A stretch of DNA of 64,000 nt, taken from assembly GCF_000771405.1 (NCBI RefSeq), contig NZ_JDUI01000008.1, positions 1 to 64,000 on the forward strand, in the 5' to 3' direction. The translations under genes and the position numbers were made by a program. Positions 18,895 to 29,396 of the stretch are shown here, piece after piece. Below the pieces are notes generated by a model that worked only from the letters and a program-made list of their open reading frames with translations, made no database searches and was not told the DNA's origin. How positions within the stretch are numbered: the first letter of the stretch is position 1; each line of letters opens with the position of its first letter. The DNA is from Bifidobacterium pullorum DSM 20433. Lineage in GTDB: Bacteria; Actinomycetota; Actinomycetes; Actinomycetales; Bifidobacteriaceae.

Positions 18895-19052
18895 CGTCGT
18901 TTCACGCCATGCCTCCATCGGCACGCGTTTGCGTTACCGAAGTAAGGACATGTTCCTGCACAGGACACGACGATACGTGCCGTACGCCGAACCGTCCTAT
19001 CACACAATGATTCCGACGTTCCGAATACGACAGAAGCAGCACGGATACGCAT

Positions 19053-19094
19053 CGCTATGCGATTGGTTGCTAATCCGCAACTAATCGCATAGCG
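19053..19094. terminator. hairpin terminator in the uppS-cscR gap
   Basis: CGCTATGCGATT and its complement flank an inner GTTGC/GCAAC pair. It is the main feature of the 311-bp gap between cscR and uppS; apart from the operator I see nothing else there. It lies downstream of uppS on the minus strand. Confidence 0.6.
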
Positions 19095-19190
19095 CAAAGC
19101 AATGCGCTGACAGTCCTACGGTTCCGCAACGCACGCGACGCAGTGGGCGCGAACTCCTGGAATCGTCGAACGAATAGGTTCGCGGACCGC

Positions 19191-19982
19191 CTACTTCTTG
19201 ACGCCGCCGAACCGGCGATCGCGGTGGATGTAGTGGTCGATCGAACGCCACAGCACCTCGCGGCCGCAGTCGGGGAACAGTTCGGGCACGAAGTCGAGCT
19301 CGGCATAGGCGGCCTGCCACGGCAGGAAGTTCGAGGTGCGCTGCTCGCCCGAGGTACGAATCACCAGATCGCAGTCGGGGATGTCGGGATTGTACAGATG
19401 CTCGGCCACCATCTTCTCGGTCACGCGATCGCCGCTGATGCGCCCGTCGCGCACCTCGCGCGCGATGGCGGCGCAGGCGTCGGCGATCTCCGCACGCCCG
19501 CCGTAGTTGATGCAGAACACCACGTCGATGACCTTGTTGCGCTTGGTGCGTTCCATCGCCGATTCAAGCTCGTCGATCACCGACTTCCACAGCTTCGGAC
19601 GACGCCCCGACCAGCGCACACGCACGCCCCACTCGTCCATCTGGGCCACGCGGCGGCGGATGATGTCGCGCGAGAAGCCCATCAGGAACCGCACCTCCTG
19701 CGGGGAGCGCTTCCAGTTTTCGGTGGAGAACGTGTACAGGCTCAGGTACCGCACACCCGCCTCGATGGCACCGGCGATGGTGTCGAACACCACTGGTTCG
19801 GCGGCCTGATGGCCTTCGGTGCGGATCAGGCCGCGCTGCTGCGCCCAACGGCCGTTGCCGTCCATGATCACGCCGATGTGCCGGGGAACCTTGCCCTTCG
19901 GGAAATCCGGGATGCGCGAAGGATCGGAAAACGGCGCGGCGGGCACACTCAACGACGTGTAGTCAACGTTCTCAAAAGCCAT
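19191..19982 (-). CDS. uppS: isoprenyl diphosphate synthase (undecaprenyl-type)
   Basis: 263 residues from MAFENVDY. The cis-prenyltransferase signature HIGVIMDGNGRWAQQRG (catalytic Asp), then LYTFSTENWKR, and near the end RTSGEQRTSNFLPWQAAYAE. It makes the lipid carrier for peptidoglycan. A TAAGAT box 7 nt before this ATG (19990-19995) suggests leaderless initiation and supports this start over an upstream in-frame one. Downstream of recO. Confidence 0.93.
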   Translation of the reverse strand: MAFENVDYTSLSVPAAPFSDPSRIPDFPKGKVPRHIGVIMDGNGRWAQQRGLIRTEGHQAAEPVVFDTIAGAIEAGVRYLSLYTFSTENWKRSPQEVRFLMGFSRDIIRRRVAQMDEWGVRVRWSGRRPKLWKSVIDELESAMERTKRNKVIDVVFCINYGGRAEIADACAAIAREVRDGRISGDRVTEKMVAEHLYNPDIPDCDLVIRTSGEQRTSNFLPWQAAYAELDFVPELFPDCGREVLWRSIDHYIHRDRRFGGVKK

Positions 19983-20068
19983 ACTACGCATCTTACCGGC
20001 TGAGGCCGTCTCCCGGGCACGTCCGGGAGAAAACCTCCCAAAACGACTGGGTTTCGCCGCCGAGTCCG

Positions 20069-20782
20069 CTACAGGCGCATCGAACGCAGCGGACGTTCCA
20101 GATAGTATTCGGCCCAATCCCCCACCAGACGGGTCACCCGTGAATCAGGCGGGCGTTCGCCGAGCGCAGCCCAATCCCCTGTCAGCAACGCCCGCAGTTG
20201 GAGCCGTTCCCCCTCGTTCAGACCACGCGCCTCGGGTGTGCGATCGGCCGCACACATCACGCCACCGGCCGGAATCGACAGGTACGTCAGTGATTCACGC
20301 TCGCCGCAGACCACGCACGAATCGAGCCTGGGCGTCCAGCCGGCCAGGGCCAGCGCCCGCAGCACATAGGAGTCGCCGATCGATCGCGCCGGATGGGCCT
20401 GCCTGGCCAAGGCGTGCAGAGCGCCGATGAGCAGCCGGTACTGGTCGACCGCCGGCTCATGCTCGGCACCGAGGAGTTTATCGACGGTCTCCGCCATGAT
20501 GCCGGCCGCCATGTACGCGTCATAGTCCGTTGAGATCGACGAGGCGTATGCCGCTATGGTCTCGGCCTGTGAGATGACATCCAGCGACCGGCCCTCGGCT
20601 ATGAGCACGTCCACGCGCATGAACGGTTCGAGCCGTCCCCCGAACCGCGATTTGGTGCGTCGCACGCCTTTGGCCACGGCGCGCACCTTGCCGTGCGCAC
20701 GAGTGAACAGGGTGATGATGCGGTCGGCCTCCCCCAGTTTGGCGGTGCGCAGGACCACGCCCTCATCCCTGTACAACGCCAT
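20069..20782 (-). CDS. recO: DNA repair protein RecO
   Basis: 237 residues. N-terminal OB fold (LYRDEGVVLRTAKLGEADRIITLFT), KGVRRTKSRFGGRLEPF, and the C-terminal zinc site (CVVCGE ... GVMCA). RecO loads RecA onto SSB-coated single-stranded DNA. GGAGGTG lies just before the ATG. Transcribed toward uppS. Confidence 0.93.
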   Translation of the reverse strand: MALYRDEGVVLRTAKLGEADRIITLFTRAHGKVRAVAKGVRRTKSRFGGRLEPFMRVDVLIAEGRSLDVISQAETIAAYASSISTDYDAYMAAGIMAETVDKLLGAEHEPAVDQYRLLIGALHALARQAHPARSIGDSYVLRALALAGWTPRLDSCVVCGERESLTYLSIPAGGVMCAADRTPEARGLNEGERLQLRALLTGDWAALGERPPDSRVTRLVGDWAEYYLERPLRSMRL

Positions 20783-20802
20783 CTCGCACCTCCGTCCGGA
20801 CT

Positions 20803-22503
20803 TCAGTATACGAGCGGTTCGGTATACGAGAACAGTCCCCAGAACGCGAAAACCAGCAGGATCGCGAACATGCTGGCACCCGCCAGCCAGAACGTCACCC
20901 GTCCCAGACGGCGCGAAGCCAGCACCGGCTGCTCGCCGGTCACGATCTCCCGCACCGCGCCCTTGCGCGGCGGCAGCTGCAGGATGCCGCGGACGGAGGC
21001 CACCTCGATCAGCCGGACGAGCACGCTCGACCATTCCCAGACCACCAGCGTGCAGGCCACCTGCGCCACCGGCCAGCTCCAATACATGATGCCCGGATCA
21101 TGCGCTGGGCTGCCGCCCCATGCCAGGTCCACCACCGACATGACGATGCGCCCCATGGCGGCCGCGAACAGCAGCAGCGTCAAAGCCGTCATCATCACCA
21201 GCAGCGCCAGGACCCGCCCGAAACCGTGGCTGAAGCCGAACACCGGCCGGCGTCTGCGGATCCCCTGCCTCAGCCGGACGCCCAACGCCACGGCTGCGGT
21301 CACCCCCAAGGCGACCAGCAGCAGCACGGTCAGGATGTGCAGGATCACGCCGTACACCGTGGCCACCCGCTGTGCATGCAGGGTCGGCACCGCGCTCGAC
21401 TGCCGGATCGGTGCGCCGGCCACACGCTCCCCCGTCGGCGTCAGCCCGGCCACCGTGCCGCCGACCCAGGCGATGAGATCGTTGACATAGTTGCCGGAAT
21501 ACGGGGTGCCGAGCGCGGTCAGGTCGCCGGGGCGCAGCACATGATTGCCGCCCTGGTAGCTGCGGACCGTCACATGGCGGTTTCCGGCACGCTCGCACAT
21601 GGTCAGTATGGTCTCGAGCCCTTCGACCTGCGCGGTCATGACGTCGCGCGAACCGTACGCCACGAAAGTGGGGATGGCGTATGCCGCGGGCGTCAGGGTC
21701 CGGATGTCCAGATTTGTCAGCCCGAACGGCGCGGCGTCGATGTTGAACACGCGCCGCACAATGGACTGGTACCCTCCGTGCGCGCCGGCCAGCGTGAAAT
21801 CCTGCGCCACGAAGAACGCCAGTGATTCGCGCGGCGTGAACACCATGGGGCTCAGCAGGATCTGGAAGGCCACATCGGGGTCGCCCTGCAGCAGATAACT
21901 GGAGATCCAGGTGCCTTCGGACGTGGCGTAGATGCCTACTTTGCCGTCGTCCACGGTGCGCATGCCGCGAACGTAGTCGATGACCGCGTCGTAGGCGTCC
22001 GCCGAAGCGGGATAGTCGCGGTTGACGTCGATGGTGGACCATGCGGGCTTGTCCACCACGGCGGTCACGATGCCGGCGGAACCCATCGCCTCCGCCACAT
22101 CGCTGAACGAGTTGTCGCATGTGCCGTAGCCGGCGCCATGCAGGAACACGATGCCGGGCCGTCCGCCGCCCGCGCCCAGCGGTTCCCTGACGTGCACATT
22201 CAACGTCTGGACCTCGCCCGTCGACTCACGCATGACGTCGATGCTCACATACCGGTCGCCGACCTCGTACGTACCGGCTTCGGGCAAGACGATCCCATCG
22301 GGGTTGGCGAAGGCGACGGCCGTGTCGGGCGTCGGCGGCGAGATCACCCGTCCGGCGGTGTCGTTATGCCATTGGACGTCCGTCAACGTGGAGACGGTGA
22401 CGAGGATGCCGAACAGGACGACGAAGATCGGCAGCGTGGTCAGCAGACGGCGCCCACGGCTCCAGCCGACGGCGTGCTGCGGATGCTCCCGATGACGTAT
22501 CAC
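20803..22503 (-). CDS. membrane-anchored alpha/beta hydrolase
   Basis: 566 residues. One N-terminal membrane segment (about 22-40), an alpha/beta-hydrolase domain (oxyanion HGAGYG around 122-127; probable nucleophile Ser195 in ATSEGT; catalytic His in YQGGNHVL), then four C-terminal membrane segments. The mixed layout suggests an extracytoplasmic esterase or peptidase of unknown substrate. Starts with GTG 8 nt after TACAAT (22512-22517), a probable leaderless start. Lies between ispG and recO. Confidence 0.75.
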   Translation of the reverse strand: MIRHREHPQHAVGWSRGRRLLTTLPIFVVLFGILVTVSTLTDVQWHNDTAGRVISPPTPDTAVAFANPDGIVLPEAGTYEVGDRYVSIDVMRESTGEVQTLNVHVREPLGAGGGRPGIVFLHGAGYGTCDNSFSDVAEAMGSAGIVTAVVDKPAWSTIDVNRDYPASADAYDAVIDYVRGMRTVDDGKVGIYATSEGTWISSYLLQGDPDVAFQILLSPMVFTPRESLAFFVAQDFTLAGAHGGYQSIVRRVFNIDAAPFGLTNLDIRTLTPAAYAIPTFVAYGSRDVMTAQVEGLETILTMCERAGNRHVTVRSYQGGNHVLRPGDLTALGTPYSGNYVNDLIAWVGGTVAGLTPTGERVAGAPIRQSSAVPTLHAQRVATVYGVILHILTVLLLVALGVTAAVALGVRLRQGIRRRRPVFGFSHGFGRVLALLVMMTALTLLLFAAAMGRIVMSVVDLAWGGSPAHDPGIMYWSWPVAQVACTLVVWEWSSVLVRLIEVASVRGILQLPPRKGAVREIVTGEQPVLASRRLGRVTFWLAGASMFAILLVFAFWGLFSYTEPLVY

Positions 22504-22542
22504 GTCGGTTCATTGTAGTCCGGCACCGGCGGGAAGCGCGGT

Positions 22543-23808
22543 TCACTCGCTGTGCGCGATCTGGGTGATCGGCACGACGACCGGTCCGGTGGCGCCGGCG
22601 GGCACCTGGCCGTCGGCCTCCATCTGCGCGGCGATCTCGTTGGCCTTCGTCAGCAGCGTCTCGACGATGCGATCCTCGGGAACCGTCTCGATGACCTTGC
22701 CCTTGATGAAGATCTGCCCCTTGCCGTTGCCGGAGGCCACGCCCAGGTCGGCCTCGCGGGCCTCGCCGGGACCGTTGACGATGCAGCCCATCACGGCCAC
22801 GCGGATCGGCGCGGTCACGTCCTTCAACCCTTCGGTCACGGCGTTGGCCAGCTGGATCACATCCACCTGCGCACGCCCGCAGCTCGGGCAGGAGATGATG
22901 TCGAACTTGCGCGGACGCAGCCCCAGGTATTCCAGGATCTTGCAGCCCACCTTGACCTCCTCGACCGGAGGGGCGGACAGGGAGACGCGGATCGTGTCGC
23001 CGATGCCTTCGGCCAGCAGCGCGCCGAACGCCAGGCACGATTTGATCGTGCCCTGCCAGGCGGGTCCGGCCTCGGTCACGCCCAGGTGCAGCGGCCAGTC
23101 GCCCTTCGAAGCGAGCAGGCGGTAGGTCTGCACCATCGTGATCGGATCGTGGTGTTTGACGGAGATCTTGAAATCGTGGAAGCCGACGTCCTCGAACATG
23201 CGAGCCTCCTTCAACGCCGAGGCGACCAGCGCCTCCGGGGTCGGCCCGCCGTACTTGGCGTACAGGTCCTTGTCGAGCGAACCGGCGTTCACGCCGATGC
23301 GCAGCGAGATGCCCGCGTCGGTGGCGGCCTTGCAGATGGCCGGTCCCACCTCGTCGAACTTGCGGATGTTGCCGGGGTTCACACGCACCGCGGCGCACCC
23401 CGCGTCAATGGCCTGGAACACGTACTTGCTTTGGAAATGGATGTCGGCGATCACCGGAATCGGCGATTTCCTGACGATTTCGGGCAGTGCGTCGGCATCA
23501 TCCTGGCTGGGCACGGCCACGCGCACGATGTCGCAGCCGGCCGCGGTCAGTTCGGCGATCTGCCGGAGCGTGGCGGACACGTCCACGGTCGGCGTGTTGG
23601 TCATCGACTGCACGGAGATCGGCGCACCGCCGCCGACCGGCACCGGTCCCACCATGATGCGGCGGGATTGGCGACGCGGATGCAGCGGGCTCTCGCTGAT
23701 CGAAGCCTCGCCGGTTTTGCGGAACAGCTTGTCCGCGCCGACCTGCGGCGTGGCGTCGTTCGACGTGCTGATGGTCATCGTTTCGACTGTGGTTTCGTGC
23801 TCGCTCAC
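22543..23808 (-). CDS. ispG: 4-hydroxy-3-methylbut-2-en-1-yl diphosphate synthase (IspG/GcpE)
   Basis: 421 residues. TIM barrel with [13 protein letters not shown] and [11 protein letters not shown], and the [4Fe-4S] ligands in [11 protein letters not shown] and [10 protein letters not shown]. Penultimate-step enzyme of the MEP isoprenoid pathway. Its start overlaps the dxr stop by 4 nt, so the two MEP enzymes are translationally coupled. The product pool feeds the nearby uppS. Confidence 0.96.
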   Translation of the reverse strand: MSEHETTVETMTISTSNDATPQVGADKLFRKTGEASISESPLHPRRQSRRIMVGPVPVGGGAPISVQSMTNTPTVDVSATLRQIAELTAAGCDIVRVAVPSQDDADALPEIVRKSPIPVIADIHFQSKYVFQAIDAGCAAVRVNPGNIRKFDEVGPAICKAATDAGISLRIGVNAGSLDKDLYAKYGGPTPEALVASALKEARMFEDVGFHDFKISVKHHDPITMVQTYRLLASKGDWPLHLGVTEAGPAWQGTIKSCLAFGALLAEGIGDTIRVSLSAPPVEEVKVGCKILEYLGLRPRKFDIISCPSCGRAQVDVIQLANAVTEGLKDVTAPIRVAVMGCIVNGPGEAREADLGVASGNGKGQIFIKGKVIETVPEDRIVETLLTKANEIAAQMEADGQVPAGATGPVVVPITQIAHSE

Positions 23809-24992
23809 AACTGCCTGTCTATCAAATCATCGGCGCGACGACGGGCCTCAAGCTCGACTTCGCCCATTTCCTCCACGGACGCGAACGCCGGATTGCCGCG
23901 CAATTCGGCATCCATCTGATCCAGTACGGCCTTGACCGTATCCACGATGCCGAGATACGGCAGACGGTGGTCAAGGAACGCATGCACGGCCTGTTCATTC
24001 GCCGCGTTGAGCACCGCGGTATGCTTCTGCGACGCCTTGAGGCACTGGCGTGCCAAGTTGACGGCGGGGAACGCCTCGTCGTCCAGCGGCTCGAACGTCC
24101 AGGATGCGGCCGTGCTCCAGTCGCAGGGGGCGGCCACGTCACCGAGACGGTCCGGCGCGGACAGGCCCAACGCAATCGGCAGGCGCATATCCGGCGGGGA
24201 GGCCTGTGCGATGGTGGCGCCGTCGCGGAATTCCACCATCGAATGCACGATGGACTGCGGGTGCACGGTCACCACGATGCGGTCCGGTTCGATGTCGAAC
24301 AGACGGCTCGCCTCGATGACCTCCAGGCCCTTGTTCATCAGCGTGGACGAGTTGATGGTGACGACCGGCCCCATATTCCACGTCGGATGATGCAGCGCCT
24401 GCTCCGGGGTGACGCCGGCCATCTGCTCGCGGGTCATACCGCGGAACGGGCCTCCCGACGCGGTGACGATCAGGCGGGAGACCTCCGAATGGGTGCCGGA
24501 GCGCAACGACTGCCAGATCGCGGAATGTTCGGAGTCCACCGGATTGATCTGATCGTCACGGGTCTGGGCCGAGAACAGCAGGTTGCCGCCGGCCACCACC
24601 GATTCCTTGTTCGCCAGGGCCAACTGGGACCCGGCCTTCAGCGCGGCGATCGACGGCTTGAGACCGATCGAACCGGTGATGCCGTTGAGCACCACCGACG
24701 CCCCGCACCCGGCCAACGCCTCGACGGCGTCCGGCCCGGCCTGGATCTGCGTGGTCACGGCGCCGGCGCGGTCCAACGCCTCGCGCAACGCCGGCACGAC
24801 ATCGGCACGGTAGACGGCGACCTGCGGCACCTGGAATTCGGCCGCCTGACGGGCGAGCAGCTCCACGTGGGCACCGCCCGCGGCCAAACCGACCACGGTG
24901 AACCGATCACGATGACGGGAGATGACGTCCAGGCCCTGGGTGCCGATGGAACCGGTCGAGCCCAGGATGACGACGGTGAGATGCTGCTTCAC
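23805..24992 (-). CDS. dxr: 1-deoxy-D-xylulose 5-phosphate reductoisomerase
   Basis: 395 residues. NADPH-binding [18 protein letters not shown] at the N-terminus, [11 protein letters not shown], and metal/substrate residues in [11 protein letters not shown] and TASGGPFRG. First committed MEP-pathway step. Start overlaps the stop of the upstream DivIVA-like gene by 4 nt, giving a tight three-gene unit with ispG. Confidence 0.96.
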   Translation of the reverse strand: MKQHLTVVILGSTGSIGTQGLDVISRHRDRFTVVGLAAGGAHVELLARQAAEFQVPQVAVYRADVVPALREALDRAGAVTTQIQAGPDAVEALAGCGASVVLNGITGSIGLKPSIAALKAGSQLALANKESVVAGGNLLFSAQTRDDQINPVDSEHSAIWQSLRSGTHSEVSRLIVTASGGPFRGMTREQMAGVTPEQALHHPTWNMGPVVTINSSTLMNKGLEVIEASRLFDIEPDRIVVTVHPQSIVHSMVEFRDGATIAQASPPDMRLPIALGLSAPDRLGDVAAPCDWSTAASWTFEPLDDEAFPAVNLARQCLKASQKHTAVLNAANEQAVHAFLDHRLPYLGIVDTVKAVLDQMDAELRGNPAFASVEEMGEVELEARRRADDLIDRQL

Positions 24993-26188
24993 AGTTCCGG
25001 CTTCTTCTGCGCGGGTTGGTTGGTGTCAAAGGTCGGGAACGACAGATCGGGGATGTCCAGCGACTGCATCGAGTCCATGCCGATCGACGGGATCGACGGG
25101 GCGCTGGGCACATCCAGCGAAGGCGTCGGCGCGGCCGCGGACGGTTCGGGTGCCATCTGCGTGGAGGCGGCCAGCCGTTCCAAATCGGACAACGCGTCGC
25201 CCGACGATACAGGAGCGGCCGCGGGCTGGGCGAACGACGGTTGCGTGGATTCCACCGCTTCGGTGGTCGGGGCCGGGTCCGGCGTGGACATCGGCGTCAT
25301 GGACGGCATCGGCGTCGCAACCGGAGTCGGCGTCACGGACGGGGTCGGCGCGGCGACCGGCGCAGGCGCCGAGTCCTGCTGCGGGGTCGGCGCGAACGAC
25401 GGCGGCATCGTCTGCAAGTCGTTGTCCATCACCGTCGGGGACGAGACGCCGTCATTCGCGGGGCGGGCGTCACGCGGCGGGAACAGCGCGGCGGCGGGAG
25501 CCGCAACCGGCGTGGGCGCCGGGGACTGGACCGTGGCCGGATCGTGCACGTACTCGGCCACACGGGCGTAGGATTCCAGACGGCTGAGCAGCCGGACGCA
25601 CGCGTTCAGATAGTTGTCGACCTGGCGCTCGTCATACCCGCGCTTGCCCTTGCGCTGGGTAAAGATCACATTGGCCACGCTGGTGGAGTTCAGATCCGTC
25701 AGATCGCGCACGTCGTCGGCGGTCACGCCGTCCACGCCGAGTTCGGCGGCGGCCTTGTCGATGACCTGATCGATCAGACGGTCAACCTGCTTGCGGTCGT
25801 ATGAGGGGCTCTTCGGCTCTCCCGGACGGAACCGCTCCTTGGCCGCACGCTGCGCGTGTCCGGCCAGGCTGCGGTACAGGTCCTCGGTCTGCGCCTTCCA
25901 GACCACGCGACCGTGGCGGGTGATCTCCCGCGTGGTCTGCTGGTCCACCACGGCCCGCTCCAGACGGCCCAGCGCCGCGTCGACCTGGCTGATGACATAC
26001 CCGCCCTTGCACAGATCGAAGGATACGTTCTGGATGTCCTGCTGCGTCAGCTGCCCATCACCGCTGTCGTACAGCGCATGGGTGCGCTCCAGAAACTCGT
26101 CCACCTGAGCGGGGTTGTATCCCCATTTGCGCTTGCTCGCCCGTGCAATGCCCGAGGCATTCCGGCCGGATTCAGGTTGCTGCGCCAT
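24989..26188 (-). CDS. DivIVA-domain protein with long Pro/Ala-rich tail
   Basis: 399 residues from the ATG after AGGAGG. Three DivIVA-like helical motifs are recognisable in the first 200 residues (KWGYNPAQVDEFLERTHALY; GGYVISQVDAALGRLE; RGYDERQVDNYLNACVRLL). The second half is a disordered Pro/Thr/Ala tail ending [19 protein letters not shown]. It probably acts at the cell periphery or septum. Translational coupling to dxr-ispG links it to cell-wall precursor supply. Confidence 0.8.
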   Translation of the reverse strand: MAQQPESGRNASGIARASKRKWGYNPAQVDEFLERTHALYDSGDGQLTQQDIQNVSFDLCKGGYVISQVDAALGRLERAVVDQQTTREITRHGRVVWKAQTEDLYRSLAGHAQRAAKERFRPGEPKSPSYDRKQVDRLIDQVIDKAAAELGVDGVTADDVRDLTDLNSTSVANVIFTQRKGKRGYDERQVDNYLNACVRLLSRLESYARVAEYVHDPATVQSPAPTPVAAPAAALFPPRDARPANDGVSSPTVMDNDLQTMPPSFAPTPQQDSAPAPVAAPTPSVTPTPVATPMPSMTPMSTPDPAPTTEAVESTQPSFAQPAAAPVSSGDALSDLERLAASTQMAPEPSAAAPTPSLDVPSAPSIPSIGMDSMQSLDIPDLSFPTFDTNQPAQKKPEL

Positions 26189-26313
26189 GGCTTTTGACCT
26201 CCTACGGTTACACTCCATCTCTCAGATTACGTGACCGTTGCGACGCGCCGACCGACCAACACGCGCCACACCTGCACCGCCGTGTCATGACATGCGGTAC
26301 AGTAGAGCGTTGC

Positions 26314-26388
<75 letters not shown>

Positions 26389-26393
26389 CTTCC

Positions 26394-26418
26394 AAGGCCG
26401 GCCATGCGCCGGCCTTTT
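26394..26418 (+). terminator. tRNA terminator
   Basis: AAGGCCGG / CCGGCCTT stem with a 7-nt loop and a TTTT end, 6 nt after the tRNA. Confidence 0.8.
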
Positions 26419-26441
26419 CGCTAGGCGGACTCGGAACGTGT

Positions 26442-26858
26442 TCAGCGCCCCTTGCCGAAGGCACGCAGACGGATGCCGTTCCAGTCGGGGCTGACCGTCA
26501 GCGGGGTCGCGGCGTTCATGCCGGCCGTCTTGGCGGCGGACTGCACGGTGCTTGAGCTTGCGGCGCCGGGACGCCCCGGCTTCGGGGTCAGCACCCACAA
26601 CGGACCATCCTGTCCCAGCACGGCGTAGGCGTCCACGATCGTGTCCGACAGCTCGTCCTCATCGTCGCCGTCACGCCACCAGATGATGACGCCGTCGACC
26701 GCGGAGTCGAAGTCCTCGTCGACAAGCTCCTCCCCCGTCAGTTCCTCGATCGAGGCGCGGATGGAATCATCCACGTCGTCATCCCACATCCATTCCTGAA
26801 TGATGTCCCCACGGCTGAACCCGAATTCCTCAGCGTGTCGTGATGCTGTTTCGTTCAC
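26442..26858 (-). CDS. DUF3052 family protein
   Basis: 138 residues. Matches the actinobacterial DUF3052 family: HAEEFGFSRGDIIQEWMWDDDVDDSIR, a strongly acidic middle (VDGVIIWWRDGDDEDEL), and GPLWVLTPKPGRPG. Function unknown. The start is a GTG 7 nt after TATATT (26866-26871) with no Shine-Dalgarno, so leaderless translation is likely. Confidence 0.85.
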   Translation of the reverse strand: MNETASRHAEEFGFSRGDIIQEWMWDDDVDDSIRASIEELTGEELVDEDFDSAVDGVIIWWRDGDDEDELSDTIVDAYAVLGQDGPLWVLTPKPGRPGAASSSTVQSAAKTAGMNAATPLTVSPDWNGIRLRAFGKGR

Positions 26859-26953
26859 GTTGCACAATATAGCAAACGGGCGTGAACACCCGGGGCTTCG
26901 GCTCATCGTATGCGCCGAACGTTCCATATGCCGGACAGCCCGCCCACGGCAAT

Positions 26954-27802
26954 CTACGCCGCGGAACAGTGCGGAAGCGCATCCCCCTCGCCCTTGCCGA
27001 TGGCCACCAGCGCCTCGTACGCCTCCTCCAGCGTGGAGACGCTCACGTCGCGCAGACCGTCGGGGACATGCCCCACCACCTCGGCGCAGTTCTCCTCCGG
27101 CGCCAGGAACCAGGTGGCACCGTCACGCCGCGCGCCCAGCATCTTCAGCCTGACGCCGCCGATGGCGCCCACCTTGCCGTCGGCGTCGATGGTGCCCGTG
27201 CCCGCGATCGTCAGGCCGCCGGTCTCATCCTGCGGCGTCAGCTTGTCGATCACGCCCAACGCATACATCATGCCGGCCGAGGGGCCGCCGATATCATCCA
27301 CATGCATCGACACCTCGACCCCGTCCGCGCCCATGCCGCGCGACGCCATGAACGTGAGCGCCGCGTCGGCGGCGTCCCCCTGGGAGGAGCTCATCTCCTC
27401 CTGGCTCTCCGCGGAGTATTCCTCGGCGGTCTGGCCGATCGGCACCACAACCTCGCGCGGCATCACCACACTGTGCGGGTCGAACCAGCCGATCAACGCC
27501 ACGATGTTGGACACCGGATATCCAGGCACGCCGGAGGCGTTGACGGTCGTCAGCAGCAGTTTCCCGTCGTCCGCATAGGTCTCGGCCCCCTCGATGGAGA
27601 TGACCTCGCCGCTCTCCGCCTTCCCCAGCACATCCTGCGTGGGCCCGGGCGTCTCGATGCAGTAGGGGCTGGGCGCGGCGAGCAGCACGACGGCCAGCAG
27701 CACGGCGAACAGCCCCGCGCAATACTTCGGCGAACGCGCCTGGAAGTAGGCGTGCAGCCTTGCGAATGCGCCCTTGGCGTGAATTCGGCGTGTGGAATGC
27801 AT
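26954..27802 (-). CDS. membrane-anchored S16 (Lon-like) serine protease, YlbL/SdrC type
   Basis: 282 residues from the ATG 9 nt after GGGAGG. One N-terminal membrane segment (28-45), a reduced PDZ-like middle, and a Lon-type proteolytic domain with Ser175 in GGPSAGMM and Lys220 in GGVRLK; the 45-residue spacing is the Ser-Lys dyad spacing of the family. Acts outside the membrane face. Divergent from the zincin gene with about 70 bp between them. Confidence 0.88.
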   Translation of the reverse strand: MHSTRRIHAKGAFARLHAYFQARSPKYCAGLFAVLLAVVLLAAPSPYCIETPGPTQDVLGKAESGEVISIEGAETYADDGKLLLTTVNASGVPGYPVSNIVALIGWFDPHSVVMPREVVVPIGQTAEEYSAESQEEMSSSQGDAADAALTFMASRGMGADGVEVSMHVDDIGGPSAGMMYALGVIDKLTPQDETGGLTIAGTGTIDADGKVGAIGGVRLKMLGARRDGATWFLAPEENCAEVVGHVPDGLRDVSVSTLEEAYEALVAIGKGEGDALPHCSAA

Positions 27803-27871
27803 ATTCGGCATACCTCCCATAGTATGGATACAACCGACGATATCCCTACAGCGCGAAGACGGAGACCGATT

Positions 27872-29389
27872 ATGGATGAGAATGCTATCCGGCAGTGGCT
27901 GATCGAGTGCTTCGGACCGGTTCAGGGGGAGATGGCCTGGAACCAGATCGCGAACCTGCCCGAGGGCATCCGCGAGCAACTGTTGAGTCAGGATCCAAGT
28001 CGCTTGCCCAAGCCCGCCGAGGTCCAGTCGATGATGCAGGCGTTCGCCGCCGGGGGGCTGAACACCGTGGATGATATGCGGCGCACGGTGCAGGAGGGGC
28101 CGATCAACGTCAAGCTCGCCACCTCCATCGCGCTGCAGCAGGCGAACGGCGAAGGCTCCGAACGCACCGTCAACGCCGAAACCGGTCAGGCCGCGCGCCG
28201 CGCGGTGAGCGAGGCGAATCTGTGGCTGGACACGACCTGCGCGTTCGACCCCGTAGCCGGCGAGACCGCGTTGCTGACGCGGGCCGGCTGGGTGGAGGGC
28301 ACGCTCGACGCCTGGGCTGCCTTCAGCGCGCCGGTGGCGCAGTCGATGAACGACGCGTTGGCCTCCGTGATCTCCGAGCGATTGGGGGACGCCTTCGCCG
28401 ACGGCGAGGTCGCCGGCATGTTCGCAGGCCCCGTGCCGATTCCGGTTCCCGAGGGGATGAAGGATCCCGGACAGCTGATGAAACTGCTGGCGAACACCTC
28501 GTTCGCCATGCAGTTGGGACGCGCGGCCGGCACGATGTCGCACGAGGTCCGCGGAAGCTTCGATCAGGGGGTGGCGCTGTTGCGGAATCCCGCCGGCGCG
28601 CTCATCGTGCAGAACATCGTCGACTACGCCTCGTCGCTGGACATCCCGCTGGACGAGGTCATGGCGTACATGGCGTTGCAGGAGCTGGCCCATGCCCGCC
28701 TGTTTGCGGCCGTTCCGTGGCTGATGCCCCGGTTCGAGGCGCTGATCGGCAAATACGCGCGCGGCATCTCGATCGACCTGGACGCGATGGAGGAGCAGCT
28801 GCGTGAGGCGACGTCGATGGACCCGGACTCGTTGTCCGGGGCGGTGAACCTGACCAAGGTGGGCATTCCCGACACCCCCGAGCAGCGCGAGGCCCTGGCC
28901 AGTCTGGAGACGCTGCTCGCGCTGGTCGAAGGTTGGGTGGATTGCGTGACGTGGAAGGCGGGCATGGCCCATATCCCGCATATCGAACAGCTCCGGGAGA
29001 TGACGCGCCGCGAGCGCGCCACCGGCGGACCGTCCGAACGCACCTTCGCGCAGCTGCTGGGCATGCATCTGCGGCCCAAGCGCATGCGCGAGGCCGCCGC
29101 GCTCTGGGAGCGGATCGGTCTGGACGAAGGCGACGCGCAGCGTGACGCCCACTGGTCGCACCCTGATCTGCTGCCCCAACTGCCCGCCGACGAGTCCGAA
29201 TCCGACGGCTCGGACGACGCCCCGAAGACCCCCGTCGCCACCGAACAGACGACCGGCATCGATTGGGATGCGGAGCTGAGCAAGCTGCTCGACGAGGGTC
29301 TGACGGACGGCGGCGCCGATACCGGCGATGCCAATGCCGACGGCGACCCCGGCACCGGCGAGGGCGGCTCCGGCACGAACGCCGACTGA
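27872..29389 (+). CDS. zincin-like protein, DUF2342 family
   Basis: 505 residues. Long helical protein typical of the actinobacterial DUF2342 family (first half ETALLTRAGWVEGTLDAWAAF, middle QELAHARLFAAVPWL). The metal motif reads QELAH, so the first histidine of HExxH is a glutamine. Arg or Gln is, to my memory, common at this place in the family, so activity as a protease is uncertain. Acidic Gly/Asp-rich C-terminus. GGAG lies 7 nt before the ATG. Confidence 0.8.
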   Translation: MDENAIRQWLIECFGPVQGEMAWNQIANLPEGIREQLLSQDPSRLPKPAEVQSMMQAFAAGGLNTVDDMRRTVQEGPINVKLATSIALQQANGEGSERTVNAETGQAARRAVSEANLWLDTTCAFDPVAGETALLTRAGWVEGTLDAWAAFSAPVAQSMNDALASVISERLGDAFADGEVAGMFAGPVPIPVPEGMKDPGQLMKLLANTSFAMQLGRAAGTMSHEVRGSFDQGVALLRNPAGALIVQNIVDYASSLDIPLDEVMAYMALQELAHARLFAAVPWLMPRFEALIGKYARGISIDLDAMEEQLREATSMDPDSLSGAVNLTKVGIPDTPEQREALASLETLLALVEGWVDCVTWKAGMAHIPHIEQLREMTRRERATGGPSERTFAQLLGMHLRPKRMREAAALWERIGLDEGDAQRDAHWSHPDLLPQLPADESESDGSDDAPKTPVATEQTTGIDWDAELSKLLDEGLTDGGADTGDANADGDPGTGEGGSGTNAD

Positions 29390-29396
29390 CGCCGCG

